Below are positions 43,235 to 53,634 of a stretch of 64,000 bases of DNA, piece after piece. This DNA is from Microbacterium sp. RU33B (lineage in GTDB: Bacteria; Actinomycetota; Actinomycetes; Actinomycetales; Microbacteriaceae), in the NCBI RefSeq assembly GCF_900155915.1, contig NZ_FTPO01000001.1, forward strand, positions 868,001-932,000, read 5' to 3'. The translations under genes and the position numbers were made by a program. The notes beneath the pieces were generated by a model. It saw only the letters and a program-made list of their open reading frames with translations, was not told the DNA's origin and searched no databases. Numbering within the stretch: the stretch's first letter is position 1; each line of letters begins with the position of its first letter.

Positions 43235-44011
43235 GTGACCAGCGCCCCGCACTTCGACGACGCGCATGCGGCGGGCGAGGCGCGTCGGGCGGCCCGCTCC
43301 GGTCTCGGCGTGGCCCTCGCCACCAGTGCATACGGCATCTCGTTCGGTGCGCTGTCGGTCGCGTCCGGACTCGACGTGTGGCAGACGTGCGTCCTGAGCC
43401 TGCTGATGTTCACCGGCGGATCGCAGTTCGCGTTCGCGGGGGTGATCGGAGCCGGCGGCATCGCCGCCGCTCCGGCCGCGATCGCCTCGGCGTCGCTGCT
43501 GGGCGTGCGCAACATCGCCTACGGAATGAGCATGTCTCCCGTGATCGGCGACGGTTTCTGGCGTCGCGCGGCTGCGGCCCAATTCACGATCGACGAGTCG
43601 ACCGCCGTCGCGGCGGCGCAGACGACGCGCCGCGCGAAGCTGGTCGGCTTCTGGATCACGGGCCTTGGAATCTACGTCGGCTGGAACATCTCGACGCTGG
43701 CCGGGGCGCTGCTGGGCGACGTGCTGGGCGATCCGAAAGCGTACGGACTGGATGCTGCGGCGGCCGCGGCCTTCCTCGCGCTCCTCTGGCCGCGTCTGCG
43801 GCGCGTGCAGCCCATCGCGGTCGGGATCGCCGCGGCGGTGGTCGCGACGCTCCTCACGCCGGTGCTGATGCCGGGTATGCCGGTGCTCGTCGCGGCCGTC
43901 GTCGCGATCGTGGTGGGCTGGGTCAACTGGCTCGGCACCGACCCTTCGGCGAGCTCAGAGGCAGGGATCGGCCGCGGGGGCGGGAAGCCCGAGCGGGAGG
44001 GTCTGCCGTGA
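43235..44011 (+). CDS. azlC: AzlC-like branched-chain amino acid exporter, large subunit
   Basis: 258 residues with about seven membrane segments and the AzlC core (SYGISFGALSVASGL-like start near 30, MFTGGSQFAFAGVI, GVRNIAYGMSM). GTG 43235 follows TAGGCT by seven bases (leaderless). With the small AzlD subunit it forms a two-component exporter of branched-chain or related amino acids. A charged C-terminal tail follows the last helix. Overlaps azlD by 4 bp. Confidence 0.9.
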   Translation: MTSAPHFDDAHAAGEARRAARSGLGVALATSAYGISFGALSVASGLDVWQTCVLSLLMFTGGSQFAFAGVIGAGGIAAAPAAIASASLLGVRNIAYGMSMSPVIGDGFWRRAAAAQFTIDESTAVAAAQTTRRAKLVGFWITGLGIYVGWNISTLAGALLGDVLGDPKAYGLDAAAAAAFLALLWPRLRRVQPIAVGIAAAVVATLLTPVLMPGMPVLVAAVVAIVVGWVNWLGTDPSASSEAGIGRGGGKPEREGLP

Positions 44012-44322
44012 CCCTCTGGAACGCCGTGCTCCTCGCCTCGATCATCTGCGTCGCACTGAAGACGCTCGGCTACCTCGTGCCGCCGAAGGTGCTCGAGGCG
44101 CCGCGCCCTGCGCGCATCGCCGATCTGCTGACCGTCGCCCTGCTCTCGGCCCTCGTGGCGGTCCAGACGCTCGGAGCCGGTCAGGCGATCATCGTCGATG
44201 CCCGCATCCCGGCCCTGATCGTCGCGGCCGCCCTGCTGCTCGTGCGTGCGCCGTTCCTCGTCGTCGTTGCCGCCGCAGCCCTCGTCGCCGCGCTGCTGCG
44301 CCTCTGGGGCTGGGCCGCCTGA
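44008..44322 (+). CDS. azlD: AzlD-like small subunit
   Basis: 104 residues with three to four membrane segments; GTG start overlaps the azlC stop (GTGA). Sequence LKTLGYLVPPKVLEAPRPARI matches the AzlD family. Needed together with AzlC for export. Confidence 0.88.
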   Translation: MTLWNAVLLASIICVALKTLGYLVPPKVLEAPRPARIADLLTVALLSALVAVQTLGAGQAIIVDARIPALIVAAALLLVRAPFLVVVAAAALVAALLRLWGWAA

Positions 44323-44347
44323 CGGGAGTCGCCGGTAGAGTCGATCC

Positions 44348-44734
44348 GTGCGCTCCACCGTTCTCCCTCGCGTCGTGACCTGGGTCGTCGCCTTCGTCGT
44401 CGGTGCCGTCTACGGGCTCGCCGGCACGATCGCCCAGGGGTTCGAACTCGCGTGGGTCCCCGTCGGCCTCATCGTCGCGATCGCCGGCACCGGGGCCCTG
44501 CTCGCGGCGGTGCGCCTGCTCACGGGCGACCGCTGGGCGGCGCTGGCGACGGGTCTCGGCATGATGACGGCGACCCTGATCTTCTCGGGCAAGGGTCCGG
44601 GCGGATCGGTCATCGTTCCGCAGCCGGTTCCGGGGGAGTTCGACGCGGGGATCATCTGGACGATCGCGGTTCCGCTCCTGGTCGCGGTGGCCGTGGCGTG
44701 GCCGGAGCGGATGCGGGTGGCGCGCGGCGCATAG
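44348..44734 (+). CDS. Small membrane protein upstream of ferredoxin
   Basis: 128 residues from GTG 44348, with TAGAGT six bases upstream (leaderless). Four hydrophobic segments (about 9-25, 37-57, 68-82 and 105-119); DUF6113-like in appearance, but I am not certain of the family. It precedes the ferredoxin gene by 9 bp, yet that gene has its own -10. Confidence 0.72.
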   Translation: MRSTVLPRVVTWVVAFVVGAVYGLAGTIAQGFELAWVPVGLIVAIAGTGALLAAVRLLTGDRWAALATGLGMMTATLIFSGKGPGGSVIVPQPVPGEFDAGIIWTIAVPLLVAVAVAWPERMRVARGA

Positions 44735-44743
44735 ACTGGGGGA

Positions 44744-45064
44744 GTGACGTATGTGATCGCCCTCCCGTGCGTCGATGTCAAGGATCGCGCCTGCATCGAC
44801 GAGTGTCCGGTCGACTGCATCTATGAAGGTGATCGGTCGCTGTACATCCATCCCGACGAGTGCGTCGACTGTGGTGCGTGCGAGCCGGTATGCCCGGTGG
44901 AGGCGATCTACTACGAGGACGATCTGCCCGAGGAGTGGGCGGACTACTACAAGGCGAACGTGGAGTTCTTCGACGACGTGGGGTCGCCCGGCGGTGCCGC
45001 CAAGGTGGGCGTGATCCACAAGGATCACCCGGTCATCGCGGCCCTCCCGCCGCAGGCGCACTGA
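44744..45064 (+). CDS. fdxA: 7Fe ferredoxin (FdxA/FdxC type)
   Basis: 106 residues from GTG 44744 (TAGACT at the leaderless distance). Cysteines at C9, C17, C21, C25, C40, C43, C46 and C50 match the [3Fe-4S] plus [4Fe-4S] pattern of actinobacterial seven-iron ferredoxins (CIDECPVDCIYEG, CVDCGACEPVCP). Low-potential electron carrier for cytochrome P450s and other redox enzymes. Followed directly by dapC, an arrangement also known from mycobacteria. Confidence 0.95.
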   Translation: MTYVIALPCVDVKDRACIDECPVDCIYEGDRSLYIHPDECVDCGACEPVCPVEAIYYEDDLPEEWADYYKANVEFFDDVGSPGGAAKVGVIHKDHPVIAALPPQAH

Positions 45065-45065
45065 C

Positions 45066-46172
<1,107 letters not shown>

Positions 46173-46362
46173 CGGGCGCTGCGCGAGACATCCTCCAGCG
46201 GATCCCATGCGCCTTTGGCGGTGTCCGCAGTACCGACGCGGGGCAAGTAGGCTGTAGAGGCGCGGCGGAGGCGGCATCCGTCGACACCGCGCGGGACCGG
46301 CAGTCGCACGCGCACGGCCGGGCCACGACCCCCCGTCCCACCAGGAATCACGAGGAGGCGCC
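46173..46362 (+). promoter_or_regulatory. Leader region of citrate synthase
   Basis: 190 bp without a gene. TAGGCT at 46248-46253 is the best -10 candidate; it gives a leader of about 100 bases ending in GAGGAGG before the GTG at 46363. No -35 match at a normal distance. Confidence 0.4.
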
Positions 46363-47661
46363 GTGACCGATGCGGGCGCGCAGAACGACAAGGCCACTCT
46401 GAAGATCGGCGACAAGGTCGCCGAATTCCCGATCCTGCGTGGCACCGACGGCCCGCCCGCAGTCGACATCACGACCTTCGCGCGGCAGACCGGTCACAAC
46501 ACGCTCGACTACGGCTTCGTCAACACGGCGGCCACGAAGTCGGCGATCACCTACATCGACGGCGATCAGGGCATCCTGCGCTACCGGGGATACCCGATCG
46601 AGCAGCTCGCCAAGAACAGCACGTACCTCGAGGTCGCCTGGCTGCTGCTGTACGGCGAGCTCCCGACGGCCGACCAGCTCGCCGAGTTCGACGACCGCAT
46701 CCGCCACCACACGCTGCTGCACGAAGACCTCAAGCGGTTCTTCTCGTCTCTTCCGCACACCGCGCACCCCATGTCGGTGCTGTCTTCGGCCACGGCCGCG
46801 CTGTCGACGTACTACGAGCACGAGTCCGACCCCAACAACCCCGAGCACGTCGAGCTCACGACGATCCGCATGCTCGCGAAGCTCCCGGTGATCGCGGCGT
46901 ACGCGCACAAGAAGAGCATCGGCCAGGCGTTCCTCTACCCCGACAACCGTCTCGGCTTCGTCGACAACTTCCTCAAGCTCAACTTCGGCGTGCTGAGCGA
47001 GCTGTACGAGATCAACCCGGTCATGTCGCGCGCCCTCGAGCGCCTGCTGATCCTGCACGAAGACCACGAGCAGAACGCCTCGACGTCGACCGTGCGCCTC
47101 GTCGGCTCCACGGGTGCCAACCAGTTCTCCTCGATCTCGGCGGGAATCAACGCGCTCTACGGCCCCCTCCACGGCGGCGCCAACGAGGCCGTGCTCGACA
47201 TGCTCGCGCGCATCCGCGACTCGGGCGAGAGCGTCCAGCGCTTCGTCGAGCGGGTCAAGAACAAGGAGGACGGTGTCAAGCTCATGGGCTTCGGGCACCG
47301 GGTCTACAAGAACTACGACCCGCGGGCCAAGCTCGTCAAGGAGTCGGCCGACGAGATCCTCCGCGAGCTCGGCGTGCACGATCCGCTGCTGGATCTCGCG
47401 CAGGAGCTCGAGGCCGTCGCGCTCGAGGACGACTACTTCCGCGAGCGTCGCCTGTATCCGAACGTCGACTTCTACACCGGCGTGATCTACAAGGCGATGG
47501 GCTTCCCGACGCGGATGTTCACGGTGCTGTTCGCGATCGGCCGCCTGCCGGGTTGGCTCGCCCACTGGCGCGAGATGCAGTACGACCCGCAGACCAAGAT
47601 CGGTCGCCCGCAGCAGCTGTACACGGGCGCCGCGGCGCGCGACTACCCCGGCACGCGCTGA
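46363..47661 (+). CDS. gltA: Citrate synthase
   Basis: 432 residues, hexameric type II citrate synthase. Condenses oxaloacetate and acetyl-CoA. The key stretches are GINALYGPLHGGANEAVL with the active-site His, MGFGHRVYKNYDPRA, and the catalytic Asp in YPNVDFYTGVIY. GTG start with GAGGAGG. First TCA-cycle enzyme; no other TCA gene is in the window. Confidence 0.97.
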   Translation: MTDAGAQNDKATLKIGDKVAEFPILRGTDGPPAVDITTFARQTGHNTLDYGFVNTAATKSAITYIDGDQGILRYRGYPIEQLAKNSTYLEVAWLLLYGELPTADQLAEFDDRIRHHTLLHEDLKRFFSSLPHTAHPMSVLSSATAALSTYYEHESDPNNPEHVELTTIRMLAKLPVIAAYAHKKSIGQAFLYPDNRLGFVDNFLKLNFGVLSELYEINPVMSRALERLLILHEDHEQNASTSTVRLVGSTGANQFSSISAGINALYGPLHGGANEAVLDMLARIRDSGESVQRFVERVKNKEDGVKLMGFGHRVYKNYDPRAKLVKESADEILRELGVHDPLLDLAQELEAVALEDDYFRERRLYPNVDFYTGVIYKAMGFPTRMFTVLFAIGRLPGWLAHWREMQYDPQTKIGRPQQLYTGAAARDYPGTR

Positions 47662-47688
47662 CCTCAGGCTCGCCGCTAGGGTCGAGGG

Positions 47689-48450
47689 ATGCCGCGCCTT
47701 CTCGTCCGCCAACCGTCGCCCCGGCTCGCCGAGGGCGAGCTGACCCACCTCGACCGCGTTGCCGTGGACGCTGCGCTCGCCCAGGCGCAGTGGGAGGCGT
47801 ACGTCGACGTGTTCCGCGCACGCGGCTGGGAGATCGTCGACGTCGAGCCCGCGGACGCGCAGCCCGACGGGGTGTTCGTCGAGGACGCCGTCGTCGTGTT
47901 CGGCGAGCTGGCGGTGCTGTGCCGCGCCGGAGCTCCGTCGCGCCGTGGTGAGGCGGGGAGCGTCCGCGCGGCCGTGGAGGCATCCGGTCTTCAGATCGCG
48001 GAGGTCGTCGAGCCGGGCACGCTCGACGGGGGAGACGTGCTGAAGCTGGGACGCACCGTCTACGTGGGGGCGTCGTCGCGGACGAACGCCGACGGGATCG
48101 CGCAGCTGCGGGCCGTGCTCGAACCGCGCGGGTGGCGAGTGGTCGGGATCCCCGTCACGAAGGTGCTGCACCTCAAGTCGGGTGTCACCGCGCTGCCCGA
48201 CGGCACCGTGGTGGGCTACGCGCCGCTCGTCGACGATCCGTCGCTGTTCGCGTCGTTCCTCTCCATCCCGGAAGAGCACGGCACGGCCGTCGTCGTGCTC
48301 GACGAGACGACCGTGCTGATGTCGGATGACGCTCCCGAGACCGCGGAACTCTACCGGGCGCGGGGGCTCGAGGTCATCACGACGCCCGTCACCGAGTTCG
48401 AGAAGCTCGAGGGGTGCGTCACGTGCCTCTCGGTGCGCGTGCGCGACTGA
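47689..48450 (+). CDS. ddaH: Dimethylargininase (DDAH)
   Basis: 253 residues, amidinotransferase-fold. Hydrolyses N-methylated arginines to citrulline. H161 (HLKSG) and C246 (TCLSVR) are the expected catalytic pair; DGVFVEDAVVVF and LDGGDVLKLG complete the pocket. Related arginine deiminase-like activity cannot be excluded. ATG 47689 is preceded by TAGGGT at the leaderless distance. Converges on ppk2. Confidence 0.9.
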   Translation: MPRLLVRQPSPRLAEGELTHLDRVAVDAALAQAQWEAYVDVFRARGWEIVDVEPADAQPDGVFVEDAVVVFGELAVLCRAGAPSRRGEAGSVRAAVEASGLQIAEVVEPGTLDGGDVLKLGRTVYVGASSRTNADGIAQLRAVLEPRGWRVVGIPVTKVLHLKSGVTALPDGTVVGYAPLVDDPSLFASFLSIPEEHGTAVVVLDETTVLMSDDAPETAELYRARGLEVITTPVTEFEKLEGCVTCLSVRVRD

Positions 48451-48453
48451 GGG

Positions 48454-49263
48454 TCAGTCCGATGCGCCGTGTCCGAGGGCGTCGACGTAGTCGGGCACCG
48501 CGTTGTCGTCGTTGCGGGGCGGGCGCTCGTATCCGCCCGACGGCGGACGCGGCGGGATGACGATCTCCTCGCGCTCCACGGGCCGGTACGGGATCTTCGA
48601 GAGCATGTGCGCGATCATGTTGAGCCGTCCGCGCCGCTTGTCCTCGTTGTCCACCTCGTACCAGGGCGCCTCGGGGATGTCGGTGTGCACGAACATCGTG
48701 TCCTTGGCGCGCGAGTAGTCCTCCCACTTCGTGATGGAGAGCACGTCGTTGGGGCTCAGCTTCCAGCGGCGCATCGGATCCTCGGCCCGCGAGCGGAAGC
48801 GCTCCTCCTGCTCGACATCGGAGACGCTGAACCAGTACTTCAGGAGGATGATGCCGTCCTCGACGAGCATGCGCTCGAAGATCGGGGCCTGATGCAGGAA
48901 GCGGTGGTACTCGACGTTCGTGCAGTAGCCCATGACGTGCTCGACGCCCGCCCGGTTGTACCAGGAGCGGTCCATCAGGACGATCTCCCCGGCGGCGGGG
49001 AGGTGGGGGACGTAGCGCTGGAAGTACCACTCGGTGCGTTCGCGCTCGGTGGGTGCCGGCAGGGCGACGGTGCGCGTGACGCGCGCGTTGAGATACTCGT
49101 TCACGCGCTTGATCGTGGAGCCCTTGCCGGCGGCGTCGCGGCCCTCGAAGATCACGACGATGCGGGCGCCGGAATCCTGCACCCACGCCTGCAGATCGAC
49201 GAGCTTCGCCTGCAGATTCCGCAGTTCGGACTCGTAGAGCTTCTTCGAGAGACGTTTCGTCAT
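48454..49263 (-). CDS. ppk2: Polyphosphate kinase 2
   Basis: 269 residues. Uses polyphosphate to phosphorylate nucleoside di- or monophosphates. Walker A GRDAAGKGS at 41-49, Walker B region VLMDRSWYNRAGVE with D98, and the lid Arg cluster. The Asp after Walker A (GRDAAGKG) is conserved. ATG 49263 with minus-strand TAGTCT seven bases before it, a leaderless start. Class I or II of PPK2 is not decidable. Confidence 0.93.
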   Translation of the reverse strand: MTKRLSKKLYESELRNLQAKLVDLQAWVQDSGARIVVIFEGRDAAGKGSTIKRVNEYLNARVTRTVALPAPTERERTEWYFQRYVPHLPAAGEIVLMDRSWYNRAGVEHVMGYCTNVEYHRFLHQAPIFERMLVEDGIILLKYWFSVSDVEQEERFRSRAEDPMRRWKLSPNDVLSITKWEDYSRAKDTMFVHTDIPEAPWYEVDNEDKRRGRLNMIAHMLSKIPYRPVEREEIVIPPRPPSGGYERPPRNDDNAVPDYVDALGHGASD

Positions 49264-49273
49264 GGACGAGAGA

Positions 49274-50230
49274 CTACGCGTGCAGCGCCTCGTTGAGGGT
49301 GACGCCGACCCCGGCGCGGCGGACGGCCTCGATCGCACCGGAGAGGGAGTTGCGACGGAAGAGGATTCCGGCGCGACCGGACAGCGCGGCGGCCTTGACG
49401 GTCGGCTGGGCGCCGTCGGCGAGCGGCGCCTCATCGGCCAGCACGACCTTCGAGCCGCCCGTGACGTACAGCCCCGCCTCCACGACGCAGTCGTCGCCGA
49501 GCGAGATGCCCACCCCGGCGTTGGCACCCAGCAGGGTGCGGGCGCCGATCGAGACGCGGTGCGCGCCACCGCCCGACAGCGTTCCCATGATGGAGGCCCC
49601 GCCGCCGATGTCGCTGCCGTCGCCGACGACGACGCCCTGGGAGATGCGTCCTTCGACCATCGAGACGCCGAGCGTACCGGCGTTGAAGTTCACGAAGCCC
49701 TCGTGCATCACCGTGGTGCCGGGGGAGAGGTAGGCGCCGAGGCGGACGCGGCTGGCGTCGGCGATGCGCACTCCGGGCGGGGTGACGTAGTCCAGGAGCC
49801 GCGGGAACTTGTCGAGCCCTTGCACCTGCACGCCGTCGCGCTGCAGGTAGCGCCGCAGGCGGGTGAGATCGTCGGGATGCACGGGGCCCGCCGAGGTCCA
49901 CGCGACGTTCGGCAGGTGCCCGAAGATGCCTTCCAGGTTGAGATCGTTCGGGGCCACGAGACGATGCGAGAGCGCGTGGAGGCGCAGGTAGGCGTCGGAG
50001 GTCGACGCGGGGGGCTGATCGAGATCGATCTCGAGGGAGACGACGTCGACCTCGACGGCGCGTCGGGGGTCGGGCACGGCGAGCTTCTCGAGGTCGTCGG
50101 GCGGCATCGCAGGGTCGTACCCGAGGGGGAGTCGCCCACGAGCAGGGCTCGGGAACCACGTGTCGAGCACGGTTCCGTCGCCGGTCGTCGTCGCGAGGCC
50201 GATGCCCCAGATCCACCTGTCGTCGCTCAT
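49274..50230 (-). CDS. dapD: Tetrahydrodipicolinate N-succinyltransferase
   Basis: 318 residues. Transfers succinyl from succinyl-CoA in the succinylase branch of diaminopimelate synthesis. A central left-handed parallel beta helix (repeated hexapeptides such as [17 protein letters not shown] and [15 protein letters not shown]) and an N-terminal globular domain of the longer actinobacterial type. Minus-strand TAGCCT lies six bases before the ATG (leaderless). Divergent from dapE. Confidence 0.95.
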   Translation of the reverse strand: MSDDRWIWGIGLATTTGDGTVLDTWFPSPARGRLPLGYDPAMPPDDLEKLAVPDPRRAVEVDVVSLEIDLDQPPASTSDAYLRLHALSHRLVAPNDLNLEGIFGHLPNVAWTSAGPVHPDDLTRLRRYLQRDGVQVQGLDKFPRLLDYVTPPGVRIADASRVRLGAYLSPGTTVMHEGFVNFNAGTLGVSMVEGRISQGVVVGDGSDIGGGASIMGTLSGGGAHRVSIGARTLLGANAGVGISLGDDCVVEAGLYVTGGSKVVLADEAPLADGAQPTVKAAALSGRAGILFRRNSLSGAIEAVRRAGVGVTLNEALHA

Positions 50231-50282
50231 GAGACCAGGCTACCGGCGGGTCGCGCGCACCGCCGGTGGCTAGACTCGGGGG
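50231..50282. promoter_or_regulatory. Divergent leaderless promoters of dapD and dapE
   Basis: Minus-strand TAGCCT (50242-50237) for dapD and plus-strand TAGACT (50271-50276) for dapE, each followed by six bases and ATG. Only 52 bp in total, so any regulator would act on both genes. Confidence 0.6.
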
Positions 50283-51359
50283 ATGCCGCCGCTCGATCTC
50301 TCCGCGACATCCGTCGACATCACCCGCGCGATCTGCGATGTGCCGAGCGTCTCCGGCGACGAGACGGCCCTCGCCGATCTCATCGATGCCGCCGTCCGCC
50401 CACTCCCGCACCTCGAGGTGTACCGCGACGGAGACACGATCGTCGCCCGCACCGATCTCGGACGAGCTCAGCGCGTGGTGATCGCCGGGCACATCGACAC
50501 GGTGCCGATCAACGACAACGTGCCCACGCGCGATGTCGTCATCGACGACGAGCCGTTCCTCTGGGGGCGCGGGACCGTCGACATGAAGGCGGGAGTGGCG
50601 GTGCAGCTCAAGCTCGCCGCCGAGCTCGTCGATCCCCGGGTCGACATCACGTGGATGTGGTATGACCACGAGGAGGTCGACGCCGACCTCAACGGGCTCA
50701 CCCGCCTCGCGCGGACTCGACCCGATCTGTTCTCCGGTGACTTCGCGATTCTCGGCGAACCCTCCAACGGCACGGTCGAAGGCGGCTGCAACGGCACTCT
50801 TCGCGCACTGGTGCACACGCACGGGGTGCGAGCGCACAGCGCCCGCGCGTGGATCGGAGAGAACGCGATCCACAAGGCGGCACCCATCCTCGCGCGTCTC
50901 GCCGAGTACCGTCCGCGCTCCGTCGAGGTCGACGGACTCGTCTACCGCGAGGGACTCAACGCGGTGAGCATCACGGGGGGCGTGGCCAGCAACGTCATCC
51001 CCGACGCCTGCCGGGTCGAGGTCAACTACCGCTTCGCCCCGAGCCTCACCGGCGAGCAGGCCGCCGCCCACATCCGCGACGTCTTCGCAGGGTTCGAGGT
51101 CGAGATCGTCGATGTCGCACCCGGCGCCCGTCCCGGCCTCGACGCTCCGCTCGCGCAGGAGTTCGTGGCCGCGGTAGGTGCCGAGCCGACCCCGAAGTAC
51201 GGATGGACGGATGTCGCCCGCTTCGCGGCACTGGGCGTTCCCGCCGTGAACTACGGCCCCGGCGATCCGCATCTCGCACATCACGACGAGGAGCGCGTGC
51301 CGCTGTCGCAGATCGACGACGTCGAGCGGGGTCTTCGTTCGTGGCTGACGAGCTCCTGA
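50283..51359 (+). CDS. dapE: Succinyl-diaminopimelate desuccinylase
   Basis: 358 residues, M20 metallopeptidase fold. Removes succinate to give LL-diaminopimelate for lysine and cell wall. Metal ligands H70 and D72 (GHIDTVP) and D100 (GRGTVDMKAG) are present, followed by a glutamate base (YDHEEVDA) and a dimerisation domain. Overlaps the next gene by 19 bp. Confidence 0.95.
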   Translation: MPPLDLSATSVDITRAICDVPSVSGDETALADLIDAAVRPLPHLEVYRDGDTIVARTDLGRAQRVVIAGHIDTVPINDNVPTRDVVIDDEPFLWGRGTVDMKAGVAVQLKLAAELVDPRVDITWMWYDHEEVDADLNGLTRLARTRPDLFSGDFAILGEPSNGTVEGGCNGTLRALVHTHGVRAHSARAWIGENAIHKAAPILARLAEYRPRSVEVDGLVYREGLNAVSITGGVASNVIPDACRVEVNYRFAPSLTGEQAAAHIRDVFAGFEVEIVDVAPGARPGLDAPLAQEFVAAVGAEPTPKYGWTDVARFAALGVPAVNYGPGDPHLAHHDEERVPLSQIDDVERGLRSWLTSS

Positions 51360-52579
51360 CGAGCCCTCACGCGCCGGGGAAGGGCGAGGGCTGGTGGCGC
51401 CGAGCGCCGATCGCGGCACGCATCGGCATCCTGTACGGCGCGTCGCGCATCGTCACGACGCTGTTCTTCGTCGCCGCCGCTGCCATCTCCGGTGAGGGAT
51501 CGCGCTTCGGCGCGGGGGCTACGATCGGATCGCTCGCGATGGGCTGGGACGCGCAGTGGTACTGGTTCGTGGCCGAGAACGGCTATCCCAGCGAACTGCC
51601 GCTGACCGACGACGGCCTGGTGCGCGAGAACCAATGGGCGTTCATGCCCGTCTACGCATACCTCGCGAAGGCCATCGGACTGCCGTTCGGCGGATGGCCC
51701 GTCGCAGCGATCCTGATCTCGATCGTCGCGGGCTATCTCGCGTGCCTCGTGCTGTACCGGATGCTGCGACTCCGCGTCGACGAGACGACCGCGCTGTGGG
51801 CCGTGGTGTTCTTCGCGTCGGCGCCGCTGGCAGCGATCTTCCAGATCGGCTATGCCGAGTCGCTGTTCCTGCTGTGGCTGTTCCTCGCCCTCTTCCTCGT
51901 GATGCGGCGGCGCTATGCCTGGCTGTACCTTCTGATCCCGCTGATGGGCTTCACCCGACCCGGGGTGCTGGCGTTCGCCCTCTTCCTGGGGCTGCACGGC
52001 ATCCACCGCTGGTCCACGCGGAGGACGGAGGCGCTTCCGGCCCGCGACATCGTCCATATCGTCGCGCTAGGCGCTCTGGCCGTCGCCGTCGGCTTCTCAT
52101 GGCAGATCATCGCCGGCATCGTGACCGGCGACCCGGGTGCGTACCTCGCGACCGAGCTCGCGTGGCGGCGCAACTGGATCGCCGAGCCCGTCACGTCGTT
52201 CTTCCCGTTCGACGGCTTCATCGCCGGTGCGGAGTTCTGGTTCACCACCTGGGGTCTGGGCGCTGTCGCCGGCTATGTCGCGCTGGGGCTGCTCGTCGTC
52301 GGCCTGACGGCGCTGCTGCTGTTCGAGCCGCACGTGAAGCGTCTCGGTGTGGACGTACGGCTGTGGTCGGCGAGCTACCTGCTGTATCTCCTGGCCGTGT
52401 TCTTCCCTCAGTCCAGCACGTTCCGGCTGCTCGTCCCCCTCTCCCCGCTGTGGGGAGCCGCTGCGGTGCCGAAGTCGACGCTCTGGCGCACGGGCGTGCT
52501 CGCGGCGTGCCTGGTGGGGCAGTGGTGGTGGATTCTCAACATGTACGCACTGGGGAATACCTACTGGCAGATCCCCTGA
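51341..52579 (+). CDS. PIG-V-type mannosyltransferase-like membrane protein
   Basis: 412 residues from GTG 51341, the first start consistent with the frame; overlaps dapE by 19 bp. About ten membrane segments; the GT-C signature is W69-D70 in GWDAQWYWFVAENGYP, the PIG-V/mannosyltransferase box. It probably uses a polyprenyl-phosphate mannose donor outside the membrane, for glycolipids or glycoproteins. The acceptor is unknown. Confidence 0.85.
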   Translation: MADELLTSPHAPGKGEGWWRRAPIAARIGILYGASRIVTTLFFVAAAAISGEGSRFGAGATIGSLAMGWDAQWYWFVAENGYPSELPLTDDGLVRENQWAFMPVYAYLAKAIGLPFGGWPVAAILISIVAGYLACLVLYRMLRLRVDETTALWAVVFFASAPLAAIFQIGYAESLFLLWLFLALFLVMRRRYAWLYLLIPLMGFTRPGVLAFALFLGLHGIHRWSTRRTEALPARDIVHIVALGALAVAVGFSWQIIAGIVTGDPGAYLATELAWRRNWIAEPVTSFFPFDGFIAGAEFWFTTWGLGAVAGYVALGLLVVGLTALLLFEPHVKRLGVDVRLWSASYLLYLLAVFFPQSSTFRLLVPLSPLWGAAAVPKSTLWRTGVLAACLVGQWWWILNMYALGNTYWQIP

Positions 52580-52686
52580 TACGGCCGCATCGTGCGACGT
52601 TTCCACCGGACCGACCGCCCTGGTTCGGCCAGTGTCCGTTACACACGGTAAACTGACAGGGAGACCGACGACGAAAGGGAGCCACG

Positions 52687-52860
52687 ATGGCAGCCATGAA
52701 GCCGAGAACCGGAGACGGGCCGATGGAGGCCGTCAAGGAGGGTCGCCTGATCATCGTGCGCGTTCCGCTCGAGGGCGGCGGACGACTTGTCGTCTCCGTG
52801 AACGACGCCGAGGTCAAGGAGCTCTACGACGTGCTGGGCGGAGTGGTCAACCCCGCGTAA
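52687..52860 (+). CDS. DUF3117 protein
   Basis: 57 residues, below ordinary size limits but unmistakable: MAAMKPRTGDGPMEAVKEG followed by LIIVRVPLEGGGRLVVSV and ELYDVLGG, the whole DUF3117 sequence, which is nearly universal in actinobacteria and resembles Rv1211 of M. tuberculosis. A ribosome site AAAGGGAG precedes the ATG. The family has no known role. A TAAACT hexamer near 52648 may be its -10. Confidence 0.95.
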   Translation: MAAMKPRTGDGPMEAVKEGRLIIVRVPLEGGGRLVVSVNDAEVKELYDVLGGVVNPA

Positions 52861-52876
52861 GCACCACCACGACTCA

Positions 52877-52906
52877 CGATGGCCGGTCCTACGGGGCCGG
52901 CCATCG
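52877..52906 (+). terminator. Terminator after DUF3117
   Basis: 13-bp stem (CGATGGCCGGTCC / GGGCCGGCCATCG, one G-U pair) capped by TACG, a UNCG-type stable tetraloop, 17 bp after the stop and followed by GCGTTTCC. Confidence 0.8.
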
Positions 52907-52928
52907 GCGTTTCCGGGGCCTGCGAGCG

Positions 52929-53564
52929 TCAGTCGGTCGCGACGGTCGTGAGCTGGAGCAGTCCCTCGCCCACGATGGACAGAGCGCCGATGACGGCGGG
53001 GGATGCCTGGATCTCCTGGATGAGCGACCGGTACGCCGCCGTGACGGAGTCTCGTCGCACCGGATCGGCGACGGCGCCTCCGTGGAGGACGCGGGGAACG
53101 AGGACCGTGCCGCCGGCCCGCACGAGCCGCAGACCGTGTTCGACGTATTCGATGACGCCGTCGGGATCGGCGTCCACGAGGACGATGTCGTACGACGCCT
53201 CGTTCATGCGGGGGAGCACGTCGGACGCTCGACCCGAGATGAAGCGTGCGCGCGCGGCGGGCACCTTCGCCTCGGCGAACGACTGGCGGGCGACCGCGAG
53301 GTGCTCGGGCTCGCTGTCGATGGTCGTGAGCGTGGCGCGCGGGGAGCCGTGGAGCAGCCACAGGCCCGACACGCCGGCACCCGTTCCGATCTCCACGATG
53401 TTCAGCGCCTGCGACGCGGCGGCGATGACGGCGCACTGCGCCCCGACCGCTGCGCTGATAGGCGACGCCCCCAACTCGAGCGCATGCGCGCGTGCCCGCG
53501 CGATGTGGTCGGGTTCTGTGGTCGCCTCCTCGGCGAACCGGTGGTTCGCGTCCTGCTCGCTCAT
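52929..53564 (-). CDS. SAM-dependent O-methyltransferase (class I)
   Basis: 211 residues from ATG 53564, with GGAGGAT before it; the longer open frame is not supported. SAM site EIGTGAGVSG at 58-67, then LTTIDSEPEH and DIVLVDADPDGV, the metal-binding catechol-O-methyltransferase pattern. Resembles Rv1220c of M. tuberculosis, of unknown substrate. Divergent from tatB. Confidence 0.88.
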   Translation of the reverse strand: MSEQDANHRFAEEATTEPDHIARARAHALELGASPISAAVGAQCAVIAAASQALNIVEIGTGAGVSGLWLLHGSPRATLTTIDSEPEHLAVARQSFAEAKVPAARARFISGRASDVLPRMNEASYDIVLVDADPDGVIEYVEHGLRLVRAGGTVLVPRVLHGGAVADPVRRDSVTAAYRSLIQEIQASPAVIGALSIVGEGLLQLTTVATD

Positions 53565-53634
53565 GGATCCTCCGACGGCCACACTACGCGCCGAGAGGGG
53601 GGCCGACCGCCAGGCGCGACGGTAACCTTGGAGC